Shown in pieces: positions 11,564 to 19,975 of a DNA stretch of 48,933 nucleotides. Within the stretch, counting starts at the first letter, position 1, and each line of letters starts with the position of its first letter. Location: NCBI GenBank assembly GCA_037439425.1, contig JBBIWA010000033.1, positions 1 through 48,933 of the forward strand. Direction: 5' to 3'. The position numbers and the translations under genes were made by a program. This DNA is from JBBIWA01 sp037439425 (GTDB lineage Bacteria; Acidobacteriota; Blastocatellia; RBC074). The notes beneath the pieces were generated by a model. It saw only the letters and a list, made by a program, of their open reading frames with translations. It did not search any database and was not told the origin of the DNA.

Positions 11564-12133
11564 ATGAAACCAGTGACCATCACTTTTCCTAAACTGATTG
11601 GCCTCTTCCTGATCCTGGCCGGGATAGCAGTTGTGCCCGTCTCTGGGCAGCAAGCCACAATTGATCTCGAAACCCTCAACTGGCTCTCCCCCAAAGCAGT
11701 CGAGACGATTGACGTCACGATTGATAGTTCGCTGCTGCAACTCGCCGCGAAGTTTATTTCCAGAAGAGAGCCCGAAGCAGCAGCCCTCAGAGAGCTAGTA
11801 GCGGGCTTGAAGGGAATCTATATCAAAAGCTTCGAGTTTGGCCGCGCTGGTGAATACACGGATGCCGATCTCGACGCCATCCGTTCACAGCTCACTGCGC
11901 CTGGCTGGGCGCGGGTCGTCGGCGTGCGCAGTAGACGGAATGATAACGTCGAAGTCTACACCCTGCTCGATGGGGGCAACATCGCGGGAGTGACGATGCT
12001 CATCTTCGAGCCGAGAGAATTGATGGTGATCAATATCGTTGGCCCGATAGACCCGGAAAAGATCAATCTGCTGGAAGGTCATTGGGGCATTCCGAGACTC
12101 GGCTTGCATATAAAATGTCGGGCGAACTGTTAG
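11564..12133 (+). CDS. Secreted DUF4252-like protein (copy 1)
   Basis: The 189-residue protein has a signal peptide (about residues 1-30, ending VSGQQA) and a DUF4252-like domain. Its key segments recur in the genes at 12392 and 14112: LSPKAVETIDVTIDSSLLQL, LRELVAGLKGIYIKSFEF, then GWARVVGVRSRR, EVYTLLDGG and EPRELMVINIVG. The function of DUF4252 proteins is not established. The ATG at 11564 has GGAG at 6 bases; an in-frame ATG at 11558 lies immediately after that site. The C-terminus departs from copy 2 after IPRLGL: the last residues and stop are encoded inside a perfect hairpin (12120-12140), suggesting repeat insertion changed the tail. It lies 21 bp after the putative anti-sigma gene. 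Confidence 0.8.
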   Translation: MKPVTITFPKLIGLFLILAGIAVVPVSGQQATIDLETLNWLSPKAVETIDVTIDSSLLQLAAKFISRREPEAAALRELVAGLKGIYIKSFEFGRAGEYTDADLDAIRSQLTAPGWARVVGVRSRRNDNVEVYTLLDGGNIAGVTMLIFEPRELMVINIVGPIDPEKINLLEGHWGIPRLGLHIKCRANC

Positions 12134-12140
12134 TTCGCCC
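12120..12140 (+). repeat. Perfect 9-bp hairpin over the stop of DUF4252 copy 1
   Basis: GGGCGAACT (12120-12128), a GTT loop, then AGTTCGCCC (12132-12140). The stop codon TAG lies in the loop and right arm. There is no following T-run. A related palindrome (TGTAGGGTGAA / TTCGCCCTACA, 12196-12225) lies 55 bp downstream and shares the TTCGCCC core, so both look like copies of an intergenic repeat rather than a terminator. Confidence 0.6.
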
Positions 12141-12228
12141 CTGCTTCTGGCCAGCGTTCATTCTCAGATCAAGGACGAGCTAGCCGCTTCGCTGATGTAG
12201 GGTGAAGCGGCCAGTTCGCCCTACATTT

Positions 12229-12383
12229 GCCGAGGGGGCGTTTATGTCGTCACGGACGACGCCCTGAGATGATGAAAACCTCACGAGCGCACGCTTGCGA
12301 GCGTACTCGCTCTGCAGCAGCCACGTGCTTGATGAAGCCAGGCACGCAAGGATGCGTGCCTGGCTAGGATTTCTCGCAGGAGG
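12229..12383 (+). repeat. Composite hairpin repeat, copy A, upstream of the VWA gene
   Basis: The left part (GGGCGTTTATGTCGTCAC then CTCACGAGCGCACG) matches the element at 27588-27660. The right part is a perfect 13-bp stem AGCCAGGCACGCA / TGCGTGCCTGGCT (12336-12365) with loop AGGA, followed by AGGATTTCTCGCAGGAGG. The terminal CAGGAGG ends 8 bases before the ATG of the next gene and serves as its ribosome-binding site. Confidence 0.75.
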
Positions 12384-12391
12384 AAAATACC

Positions 12392-14059
12392 ATGACTGCG
12401 CGTAAGAGACATCTGCCTCAGGTCCTGATTTTGACTCTGGCCTTGTTGCTGCCAGCGGTGACAGTGGCGGCGAAGGAGAAAGGATTCAAAGCCATCGTCA
12501 AGCATCTCGAGTCAACCTACCAAGCTAAGCGCAGGCGCATCCCTATGCTCGGCCTGGCGAGGTTCGTCGTCAAGATCGTGAGGCCAGCGGGAGTCAAGGA
12601 TCTCCAGATCGCCATTTTTGAAGATCAGGACTTTTCCTCTCATCTGCCAGGCGCATCTCTGGACACAGCGATACAGAATGCGCTCACGGCAGAGTGGAAA
12701 CCGCTCCTGCGCGTGCGCTCACAGCGAGGTGAACGGGAACAGGTCTATGTCTACGCCAAAGCATCAGGCAAAGAGATCAAGGTGATGGTGGTCTCACTTG
12801 AACCTCGCGAGGCGGTCGTGGTAGAAGCCAAGACGAATCCGGAAGCAGTGATGAAGTATCTAGATAAACCGGAGACGTTTGGCAAGATCTGGACTGGTGG
12901 CGGCTCTGCTGCTCCAGTGATGGCCCGTGACGTGCGTGATCCAGAGCGATCTGATAATCGTAACTCTCAGCACCTCTCCTTGCTAGAGCCTGATCGCAAG
13001 GCTGCTGGTCGGTCTGCCGATTCATCAGCCACCTCTCAGCCCAAGCTGCTCCTGCGGTCAAGCTATGAGCCTGATCCAGTCCCCCAGCCTGCGGAAAGAA
13101 AAGAAGAATCATCTGGCTCGATCACTGTGCAGCCGAAACTGCCTGGTAACGATGCCATTCGGATTGAGACCAGGTTGGTTAACCTCAACGTCAAGGCAGT
13201 AGACAAGGTTGGCCAACCTCTGACCAATCTGAGCAGAGAAGATTTTGTCATCTTCGAGGATGGGATTCAGCAGGAGATCGCTTACTTCGATCCGGTGACG
13301 GCTCCAATCAATCTGGTGCTGCTGCTGGATCTAAGCGGCAGCACCAAAGACAAACGGGAGGTGATGGTCAAAGCAGCGCAGAAGTTTATTGATGCGCTCA
13401 GCCCTAAAGACCGCGTGGCAGTCGCAGCTTTTACTCGCCAATTCTTCGTTCTCTCTCATTTCACAACTGACCGCCGGTTGCTCAAAGAGCGGATCGAGAA
13501 GGTGAAGGAGAAAAAGGGCGGCACAGCCTTTTACGATGCTATGTGGACGACGCTGGATCTGCTGCGCGAAGTCAAAGAGCCGCGCAAAGCTATCGTCGTC
13601 TTAACCGATGGGGTGGATGAGTCCCTCTTGCCCTCAGGCTTCGAGCCATCCCATCACACCTTTGCAGAATTGCTGGAACGAGTGGCGGAAGAAGAGATCA
13701 CGATCTATCCGATCAATTTGAACACAGAGATAGCCAAAGCTTTGAGCAGGATCAACCGCCCTGGAGTGTCGGAGCAGACCCGCGAACGGCTCCGCGAGCG
13801 GCTGCTGCGGCCTAATGAAATCGCGAGCCAGCAGCTGGCAGCCCTCGCCGAACAAACCGCTGGCATGGTCTTCAAAGCCGAGGACGAAAATGAGCTGGAA
13901 AAGGCCTATGAACGAGTGGCTACTGAACTGCGTCTGCTTTACAGCCTGGCTTATTACCCCGCCAACTCGGAAGCTGGCGGCGGATTTCGCAAAATCCAGG
14001 TTCAAGTCAATCGCGCAGGCGCAGTGGCCAGGACCCGGCGCGGTTATTATGTGAAGTAG
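12392..14059 (+). CDS. Secreted VWA-domain protein with N-terminal DUF4252-like region
   Basis: The 555-residue protein has a signal peptide (1-26), an N-terminal region (about 60-165) that aligns by eye with its two DUF4252 neighbours (LLRVRSQRGEREQVYVY, GKEIKVMVVSLEPREAVVV), a polar linker, and a VWFA-related domain of the acidobacterial type. That domain starts RIETRLVNLNVKAVDK, REDFVIFEDG, and has the MIDAS motif Asp313-x-Ser315-x-Ser317 in LLLDLSGST, with VVLTDGVDES later. VWA domains bind proteins in a metal-dependent way; the ligand here is unknown. The start has a strong CAGGAGG site supplied by a repeat. The fusion of the two domains within a DUF4252 gene set points to a physical or functional link between them. 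Confidence 0.85.
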   Translation: MTARKRHLPQVLILTLALLLPAVTVAAKEKGFKAIVKHLESTYQAKRRRIPMLGLARFVVKIVRPAGVKDLQIAIFEDQDFSSHLPGASLDTAIQNALTAEWKPLLRVRSQRGEREQVYVYAKASGKEIKVMVVSLEPREAVVVEAKTNPEAVMKYLDKPETFGKIWTGGGSAAPVMARDVRDPERSDNRNSQHLSLLEPDRKAAGRSADSSATSQPKLLLRSSYEPDPVPQPAERKEESSGSITVQPKLPGNDAIRIETRLVNLNVKAVDKVGQPLTNLSREDFVIFEDGIQQEIAYFDPVTAPINLVLLLDLSGSTKDKREVMVKAAQKFIDALSPKDRVAVAAFTRQFFVLSHFTTDRRLLKERIEKVKEKKGGTAFYDAMWTTLDLLREVKEPRKAIVVLTDGVDESLLPSGFEPSHHTFAELLERVAEEEITIYPINLNTEIAKALSRINRPGVSEQTRERLRERLLRPNEIASQQLAALAEQTAGMVFKAEDENELEKAYERVATELRLLYSLAYYPANSEAGGGFRKIQVQVNRAGAVARTRRGYYVK

Positions 14060-14111
14060 CAACCGCCGTGGCTTGCTCAGATAAGATAGGACCTGGCCGA
14101 TAGTAGTAAAG

Positions 14112-14675
14112 ATGAGATCGCTGGTGAAGATGACAATGAAGTTGCTTGGCCTGGCGCTGCTGCTGTGTGCTAACGCGCAGGGGCAGGGCGTTAAATTGGA
14201 CCTGGGTCAGCTCGACAGGCTGTCTCCGAAAGCGGCTGAGAGCATAGAGATCAACCTTGACAGCGCGCTGTTGCAGGTAGCAGCCAAATTCTTCTCCCCC
14301 AAAAAGCCTGAAGAAGCGGCGATCAAGGAACTGATTGCCGGGCTGAAAGGAGTCTACGTCAAGGTCCTGGAATTCGACCAGGCGGGTGCATACTCTGCGA
14401 CGGACCTGGAGCCGCTGCGCGCGCAGTTGCGCGCGCCTGGCTGGTCGCGCATCGTTGGCGTGCGCAGCCAGCGAGATGGCGAAAACGTTGAGGTTTATAC
14501 CTGGCTCGAAGACGGCAAGATCACCGCTTTGGCGATCATCGCCGCTGAGCCCAAAGAGCTGACCGTGGTTAATATCATCGGCCTGATCGAGCTAGACAAA
14601 CTCAGCCAACTCTCAGAGTATTTGAACCTCCCGCGCCTGGAGCTGGAACGAGCTGATAAACCACGGAAGAAGTGA
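14112..14675 (+). CDS. Secreted DUF4252-like protein (copy 2)
   Basis: This 187-residue paralogue of the gene at 11564 has a signal peptide (about 1-25, ending ANAQGQG), then LDRLSPKAAESIEINLDSAL, ELIAGLKGVYVKVLEFDQ, GWSRIVGVRSQRDGENVEVY, EDGKI and EPKELTVVNIIGLIELDKL. The tail LPRLELERADKPRKK is basic. By eye the two copies share most residues across the domain, so they arose by duplication around the VWA gene. ATG codons at 14112 and 14130 are both possible; the ribosome site is weak. It is probably the last gene of the ECF-linked cluster. The function is unknown. Confidence 0.8.
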   Translation: MRSLVKMTMKLLGLALLLCANAQGQGVKLDLGQLDRLSPKAAESIEINLDSALLQVAAKFFSPKKPEEAAIKELIAGLKGVYVKVLEFDQAGAYSATDLEPLRAQLRAPGWSRIVGVRSQRDGENVEVYTWLEDGKITALAIIAAEPKELTVVNIIGLIELDKLSQLSEYLNLPRLELERADKPRKK

Positions 14676-14713
14676 GGGGCAGCCTGTATCAGGGCCGATG
14701 GCGATGCCTTTGA

Positions 14714-14911
14714 TCAGCAGATGAATTTGTATCCGATCCGAGGCACAATAATGCTGAACTGCGGCTCAGCCGGGGTCTTTTCGATCTTCTGGCGCAGTCT
14801 GGCGATATGATTATCAACCGTTCGCGTGAAGGGAAAGTTGTCCTAGCCCCAGACTTCATCTAGCAGTTGATCGCGCGTGACTGCTTCGCCGCGATGCGCA
14901 AGGCGGCGTGA
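14714..14911 (-). pseudogene. Broken OmpR-type response regulator (C-terminal part)
   Basis: Read on the minus strand, this stretch encodes the end of a winged-helix output domain: HRGEAVTRDQLLDEVWG, a TAG codon, DNFPFTRTVDNHIARLRQK, then PRIGYKFIC and TGA (14714-14716). The TAG at 14843-14845 sits where most relatives, including the regulator at 2732, have Tyr after WG. Upstream of residue RRLAH the frame is lost and no receiver domain is recognisable. It is therefore a pseudogene with a nonsense change and a frame-disrupted, missing N-terminus. Confidence 0.8.
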
Positions 14912-15122
14912 AAGACCACTCCTCTGGCAGTCACGAGCAGCGACTGCGGGAAGCGGTCACGAGCGCATCAGCCGTGAGGTGGAAATTAACGAGGTTTGAC
15001 TGTGGCTCGTATCATACGACTTATGGCGCACAGAGAAAAACGACCAACCGGTCACGGAAATGGTGAGGGGAGAGCCGTCCCAATTTAGTAGTCAGTAGTC
15101 AGCATTCCAGTAGTGTTGATAA

Positions 15123-15311
15123 ATCTCCCTCCCTCTGCCGCTCATCCTCAAAGCCAAAGCGCAAATCGCGCGTCTCTTCGGCCATGAAACCAAAACAGCG
15201 CTCGAAGTCAGTGCCGATCCGAGTGATGGATCGTCCCAGCTTGTTGTCCCCACGCGGCTGAAGGCGGAAGAAGCTTATGAGCAGTTTGAAAGGCTCGATC
15301 AGGAGTGGTGA
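15123..15311 (+). pseudogene. C-terminal fragment of an unidentified small protein
   Basis: A frame preceded by an in-frame TAA reads ILKAKAQIARLFGHETKTAL, then EVSADPSDGSSQLVV, then KAEEAYEQFERLDQEW and stop. It has normal coding character but no start codon or ribosome site. It resembles, from memory, the C-terminal part of small proteins encoded next to HEPN-domain genes, whose tail contains a similar acidic, Trp-rich end. That assignment is uncertain. It is best treated as a truncated gene. Confidence 0.4.
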
Positions 15312-15367
15312 CTGGAGGCTTGCGAGAGAGCACAGTTTCGCATGAATATCGTCCCGGAGTTTATTTG

Positions 15368-15493
15368 ATGCCCTTCGATTGGTCTGCCTATCGCACAATG
15401 GCCGAGACGCTCAAGAAGAACGTAGACAAACAGCAATTCCCGCTCAAGCGGGAAACGAGGGGCTCCGAGTGTGCCGTTTGTGTGCCTCACTGA
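15368..15493 (+). pseudogene. N-terminal fragment, possibly of a HEPN-type protein
   Basis: The 41-codon frame begins MPFDWSAYRTMAETLKKNV, similar to the N-terminus I recall for small HEPN proteins (MSFDW plus a first helix), then loses similarity at the point where the AISRAYYA-type helix would be expected. It follows the preceding fragment by 56 bp in the same direction, as in two-gene modules of this kind. A decayed toxin-antitoxin-like pair is a plausible reading, not a demonstrated one. Confidence 0.3.
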
Positions 15494-16877
15494 GTCAGAT
15501 GGCGCACTGATTGCGGAATATCGTAGACAGTAGCGGCAGCCTGATGCCGCTGCTGAGCTTTGACCTGCTTGGTTGCCCGCTCCGGGGCTCGGTACCGCTC
15601 ATTAGTAACCTGGCCGCTTCGTCGCAATCTTTCTCAGCTTGCTGCGGAGCGGAGCCTGATTAAGAACTGCTGGGTTCTTTGCTCAAATGCCACCACAACA
15701 ATGCTGCGAGAGCTCCCCACGACGAGCTTGGAAGAACCTACCCACAAGATCGTCCGCAAGGAGGGCCGCGATTGACCTTCACGAGACTTCTGGTAGAGCC
15801 GAGCGGCGCGCCTCCAACCCACCGAGAGCAGGTAAAAGACCAGCGAGAGGGCGGGGCAGGGAAGTGACCACGAGTTGTGTTCCCATTCATAGCCGTCCTT
15901 CTTGTGGACTTTGAACTGAAGGCTTCTAGATTTTTCAGCGTGAATGCTCGATCCTGATGATCTGAGCCGCCTTCTCTCGGATCACTTCAAAGTGCGCTTA
16001 CCCACGAGTTGTGATAGCTCAGCTTACCTTCTGCGTTGTAGGAAGGTGGAACTTGCAGCAACTCGCGCCCGACAAAGCGGCGCCCGAGTTGTATCGCCCA
16101 ATTCAAGAGGCCACAATCTTGTGCCGTAGAGCTTCACGTTTGTGGCTACACAGGCAAGCGAGATCATTTTGAGATGCCCCGGCCTTGTGCCGTGGAGCTT
16201 CACGTTTGTGGCTATCGACGTTTTTTCCTAAACGCTCTCAATTCGCGCTTACAGTAGCAAGGATCGTGAGACTCCTCTTTGAATTTCGGATTGCGAATTG
16301 CGGATTGCGGATTTGGTAGCCAGGATCGTGAGACTCCACGGCGCAAGGCCGTGGCCTCTTTGCGGCAAAATCTCACCTCTGCCGGCGCGCGCCTATTCTC
16401 GCTCCTACTGCCACCTGTGAATAATGGTTAGAGCAAGCGCCAACAGAAAAACACCTAGGACCAGAACTATTCTCGCCCCGACCACCACTTGTGAATAATG
16501 CGTCTCGCCTCTCTTGCCCTCGCGCCTCAAACTTCCAGCAGAGTTGATCTTCCTCGAATGAAAATATTCGCTTGAAGTCGAAGCGGCCTCTCTAGAGCGA
16601 CGCGATGTCGACCTTACAAGAAAGAGCATCCAAGCTTTGCTGAGACCAAGCTTCGCTGAGGCGATGCTGCGGGCGGCGTTTGTCAGGGCATTGCCATTTT
16701 CGGGCGGCGGTCGAATAGACTGAGGTGGCAGAAACTGCGCGCTTGAGCGCCTGAGTGAGGCTGTGGGTTATGCAGCACGATGGATAAAGCCAGGTCAGAG
16801 GGATTTCTCAAGTTTTCCTGGCGACACAAGTGCTTTGACCGTTCTCGAAACCGGGTTCACTACGAAGAGGTGCCAGA

Positions 16878-18635
16878 CTATTCCTTGACCCAGGCATCAG
16901 CTACCACGGTATCAACCACAACGGGCACTTTGGTCAAAAACTCTTTGCCTGCCGCGATCATCGCGTCTTCAAGAAGGCGCGCCACCTCTTGAGCCTCCCT
17001 TGCAGCGCACTCAACCACAAGCTCATCGTGGATGCTGTTGATAATCTGGGCATCGTGACTCAGCAAAGCATCATCTACCAGCTTCATCGCGCGCTTAAAA
17101 ATATCTGAGGCAGTCCCCTGAATCGGAGCATTTTTGCCGACTCGTTTGAGCGCTGCCAGTTGCTGGCGATCCAGCGGATCGAGCCGGAAGACCCACAACC
17201 GGCCTGAAGCTGTGCGGCTCGATCCCTGCTGAAGTGCGCGCTCAGCCGCTTCGCGTAACCAACGCGCGACTCCTGGATAAGCCGCGAAGTATCGCGCAAT
17301 CAACTCTTCGGCCTCCTCGACCGTCGAGCCAATGCGACTGGCCAGCCCTTCTGCCCCCATCCCGTAAATGAGACCGTAATTCAAACTCTTGGCACGCTCG
17401 CGCTGCTCACGGGTGACGCTCTCAAGCGGCACACCGAACATCTGCGATGCTGTCGCACGATGCAGGTCTGCGCCCGAATTGAAGGCCTGAAGTAGAGCCT
17501 CATCGCCTGAAAAATCGGCCAGGATGCGCATCTCTATTTGCGAATAGTCTGCTATCACCAGCTTGCGCCCCTGCGGCGCGCGGAAGCAGGAGCGATACTC
17601 CTGCCGGTGCGGCACCTGCTGCAAGCCGGGCGCGGAGCAAGTCATCCTTCCGGTCGGCGTCCCGATCTGGCGGAAATCTGCATGAATGCGCCCGGTGACA
17701 GGATTGATGAAATCGAGCATGCCTTCACCATACGATGAGAGGCTCTTGCTCAAGCTGCGGTATTCAAGCAATCGCTGAATGACAGGATATTGGGGAGCCA
17801 GTCTTTGTAGCCTCCATTCAGATGTGTCCTCGAGCTTGATACCCAGCCTGCCGAGAGCCTCTTTCACCTGCGCAGGGCTGTCGAGGTTGATCGCCGGCGC
17901 AGCCTCAAACAGGCTCATCTGAGGCGCGGCGCGCGCGAGCTCATTTTGCAACTCGCTAGATACCGCATCGTGAGAGGCGCGCACCCGCTTGATCTGCTCG
18001 CGCCAGAGGTCCGCATCCAGATAAACACCCGCCAACTCCATCGCAGCCACCGGCAGAATGCAATCGAATTCCAGTTGTGCAACGACCATCAGGTCCATTT
18101 CCTGTAACTGACGTTCCAGCTCTTCGTAGAGAGGCAGCAGCACCTGAGCATCGCGCGCGGCATACTCCAACTGATAAGAGGTCAGTTCACCTGACCAATC
18201 GCTCGACTGCGCCTCTTTGTCGAGCGCGAGATTCAGGTAACGTTCGACCACAAAACCCAAGCCGTGCCGATCGCTTTCACTGCCTGCGCTCAAGAGCACA
18301 CTGGCCAGGTAGGTATCAAAGACTTCACCCAGGCGTACCCCATATTGCCGCAGGAGGAACTTGGCATCGAACTTCGCATTATGGGCGATCTTGAGAGGGT
18401 GTGCGCTAGAGAGCAAATCGAGCACCCCTTGGAGCTGCGCCGGGGTGAACCGATCCAGGTCTATCACATAGCTCATCTCTCGCGTGGCGAGCTGAAGCAA
18501 CCGTGCTCGCGACGTGTGCGGATCCAACCCGGTCGTCTCCGTGTCAAAGCCGACGGCCGGCGCCGCTGCGAGCACAGCCACAACCTGCTTTAACTCATCA
18601 GGCGTGGTAATCAGTTTGTACTGGATGGTGTTCAT
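16878..18635 (-). CDS. polA: DNA polymerase I-like protein (3'-5' exonuclease and polymerase, no 5' nuclease)
   Basis: This 585-residue family A polymerase has a DnaQ-like 3'-5' exonuclease domain (FDTETTGLDP near the N-terminus, later AHNAKFDAKFL and a YAARDA motif) and the polymerase palm and fingers: motif A ADYSQIEMRILA, motif B RERAKSLNYGLIYGMG, motif C SIHDELVVE. The N-terminal 5' nuclease domain of E. coli Pol I is absent; the protein starts directly at the exonuclease fold. In motif B the residue equivalent to E. coli Phe762 is Tyr, as in T7 polymerase, a residue known to influence dideoxynucleotide discrimination. The gene is last in a minus-strand set nadK-rhomboid-MFS-polA, 47 bp after the MFS gene. 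No clear ribosome site precedes the ATG. Confidence 0.93.
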   Translation of the reverse strand: MNTIQYKLITTPDELKQVVAVLAAAPAVGFDTETTGLDPHTSRARLLQLATREMSYVIDLDRFTPAQLQGVLDLLSSAHPLKIAHNAKFDAKFLLRQYGVRLGEVFDTYLASVLLSAGSESDRHGLGFVVERYLNLALDKEAQSSDWSGELTSYQLEYAARDAQVLLPLYEELERQLQEMDLMVVAQLEFDCILPVAAMELAGVYLDADLWREQIKRVRASHDAVSSELQNELARAAPQMSLFEAAPAINLDSPAQVKEALGRLGIKLEDTSEWRLQRLAPQYPVIQRLLEYRSLSKSLSSYGEGMLDFINPVTGRIHADFRQIGTPTGRMTCSAPGLQQVPHRQEYRSCFRAPQGRKLVIADYSQIEMRILADFSGDEALLQAFNSGADLHRATASQMFGVPLESVTREQRERAKSLNYGLIYGMGAEGLASRIGSTVEEAEELIARYFAAYPGVARWLREAAERALQQGSSRTASGRLWVFRLDPLDRQQLAALKRVGKNAPIQGTASDIFKRAMKLVDDALLSHDAQIINSIHDELVVECAAREAQEVARLLEDAMIAAGKEFLTKVPVVVDTVVADAWVKE

Positions 18636-18656
18636 CAGAGATCAGAAATCAGCCCT

Positions 18657-18697
18657 CAGACTCCAGACCTGTGAACTTCTTACTAGTCTGGAGTCTG
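18657..18697. repeat. 12-bp inverted repeat between the MFS and polA genes
   Basis: CAGACTCCAGAC (18657-18668) and GTCTGGAGTCTG (18686-18697) are perfect inverted repeats separated by 17 bases. The stop codon of the MFS gene (18683-18685) lies in the loop. No T-run follows in either direction. The sequence belongs to the AGTCTGAAG-like intergenic repeats seen elsewhere in the window. Confidence 0.6.
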
Positions 18698-19975
18698 AAG
18701 CCTGATGCCTTTTCTCCCTATGCCACTGGCAAAGAGCAACCCTGCCGCGATCAGGCTCAAGCTGGCGCCTGTGAGCAGCGCGATTTCGGCGCCGAAGTTT
18801 TGCCATAACCAGCCAAGCATCACACTGGCAGGCAGCGCGGCTATGCCAGCGACGAGATTATATAGCCCAAATGCTGTTCCCCGCAGTTGCGGCCTGACTA
18901 GATCGGCAACCAGCGCTTTTTCTACTCCTTCGGTCAGCCCGAAATAGATGCCATAGATGGCAAAAAGCAACCACATCTCAAGCGGCGAGCTGGCCAGGGC
19001 AAATCCCAGATAGATGGCGGCATAAAGCACCCAACCGCTGATGATCAAGCGCTGACGACCGAACCGATCTGAGAGGCTACCGCCCACGACTGAACTCGCC
19101 GATTTGCTGATGTGCAATAGCGCCCACAGCAGCGGAAGCAGAGCCGCGCTCACGCCGCGCTCACGGGCGCGCAGCAGCAGAAAAGCATCGCTCGAATTGC
19201 TGAGCGTAAACAGCAGCAGGATGCCTAGATATTTTTTGAACTCTGGGCTGAACGGCGACAGATCGAATAAGACTCGCGGCTTGAGAAGCGTCTGCGCCTG
19301 TGAGGCTGAAGCCGGCTGGCTTGCAGTTACCTCTGCTACTCCTTGGCGGCCCTTCTCGCGCACCAGCAAGATCAGGATCAGCATCCCGGCAATCGGTGGT
19401 ATCGCCGCTACCCAGAAGACGCGGCGATAATCACCCTGAAAAAGAACAACCAGCCAGGCTGAAAGCAGTGCTCCGACAATGGCGCCAAGATGGTCCATCG
19501 CCCGGTGAAAGCCATAAGCCAGCCCGCGCGCCTCAGCTCGCGTTGAATCGGCAATCATCGCATCGCGCGGCGCGCCGCGCAGCCCCTTGCCGATGCGATC
19601 TACAAAACGCAAAGTGAGCACTTGCCAGGCCGCCGCAGCAAGCGCAAGCAGCGGGCGCGTTATGGCAGCCAATCCATATCCCGCTACTACCATCCCTTTG
19701 CGCTGGCGCAACCTGTCCGACAACCAACCCGCCGGCAGCTTGAGCAGGCTCGCAGTGCTCTCAGCGATACCTTCGACCAAACCGACGAAGGTGAGACTGG
19801 CCCCTAGAGTCGCTGTCAAAAAGATGGGCAGCAGTGGATAGATGATCTCGCTGCTCGCATCGTTGAAAAGGCTCACCAGACCGAGCGCGATCACATTGCG
19901 AGATAACCGTGAGGAGCGCTCGCTTTCAGCCGCTGCCGAGTCAGAGATGTGCGATGTCGGGTCCACCTTGCTCAA
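18683..19975 (-). CDS. Major facilitator superfamily transporter
   Basis: The 430-residue protein has about twelve hydrophobic segments and MFS loop motifs: GWLSDRLRQRKGMVV after helix 2 and GSLSDRFGRQRLIISG in the second half, with RFVDRIGKGLRGAPRDAMI between them. It is an inner-membrane secondary transporter; the substrate cannot be assigned. The predicted start is a TTG at 19975 overlapping the rhomboid stop (TTGA), which implies translational coupling; a GTG three codons later is an alternative. The N-terminal 25 residues are polar and precede the first helix. Confidence 0.85.
   Translation of the reverse strand: MSKVDPTSHISDSAAAESERSSRLSRNVIALGLVSLFNDASSEIIYPLLPIFLTATLGASLTFVGLVEGIAESTASLLKLPAGWLSDRLRQRKGMVVAGYGLAAITRPLLALAAAAWQVLTLRFVDRIGKGLRGAPRDAMIADSTRAEARGLAYGFHRAMDHLGAIVGALLSAWLVVLFQGDYRRVFWVAAIPPIAGMLILILLVREKGRQGVAEVTASQPASASQAQTLLKPRVLFDLSPFSPEFKKYLGILLLFTLSNSSDAFLLLRARERGVSAALLPLLWALLHISKSASSVVGGSLSDRFGRQRLIISGWVLYAAIYLGFALASSPLEMWLLFAIYGIYFGLTEGVEKALVADLVRPQLRGTAFGLYNLVAGIAALPASVMLGWLWQNFGAEIALLTGASLSLIAAGLLFASGIGRKGIRLQTPD

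Larger units (their letters stand above)
14912..16877. other. Gene-poor region with decayed coding remnants and repeats
   Basis: Between the response regulator relic and polA I find no intact gene. It holds two small remnants (15123-15311 and 15368-15493, listed separately), a pair of near-identical 29-bp direct repeats (starting GTGCCGTAGAGCTTCACG near 16120 and GTGCCGTGGAGCTTCACG near 16188), a repeated AGGATCGTGAGACTCC (near 16260 and 16323), an AT-rich run of the ATTGCGGATT type near 16280-16313, and a roughly 36-bp direct repeat TATTCTCGC...GTGAATAATG at about 16391 and 16468. A 74-codon minus-strand frame (16405-16629) ends in one hydrophobic helix, but it spans that duplicated segment and is not trusted as a gene. 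Confidence 0.6.

Noticed and set aside
12229..12383. Hairpin array considered as a CRISPR or riboswitch
   Set aside because: Units are not regularly spaced, have no unique spacers, and recur at other loci with the same flanks, so a dispersed repeat is the better explanation.
16405..16629. 74-codon minus-strand frame with one hydrophobic helix
   Set aside because: It spans a duplicated 36-bp segment in a decayed region and has no ribosome site or family match; kept only as a note in the regional entry.
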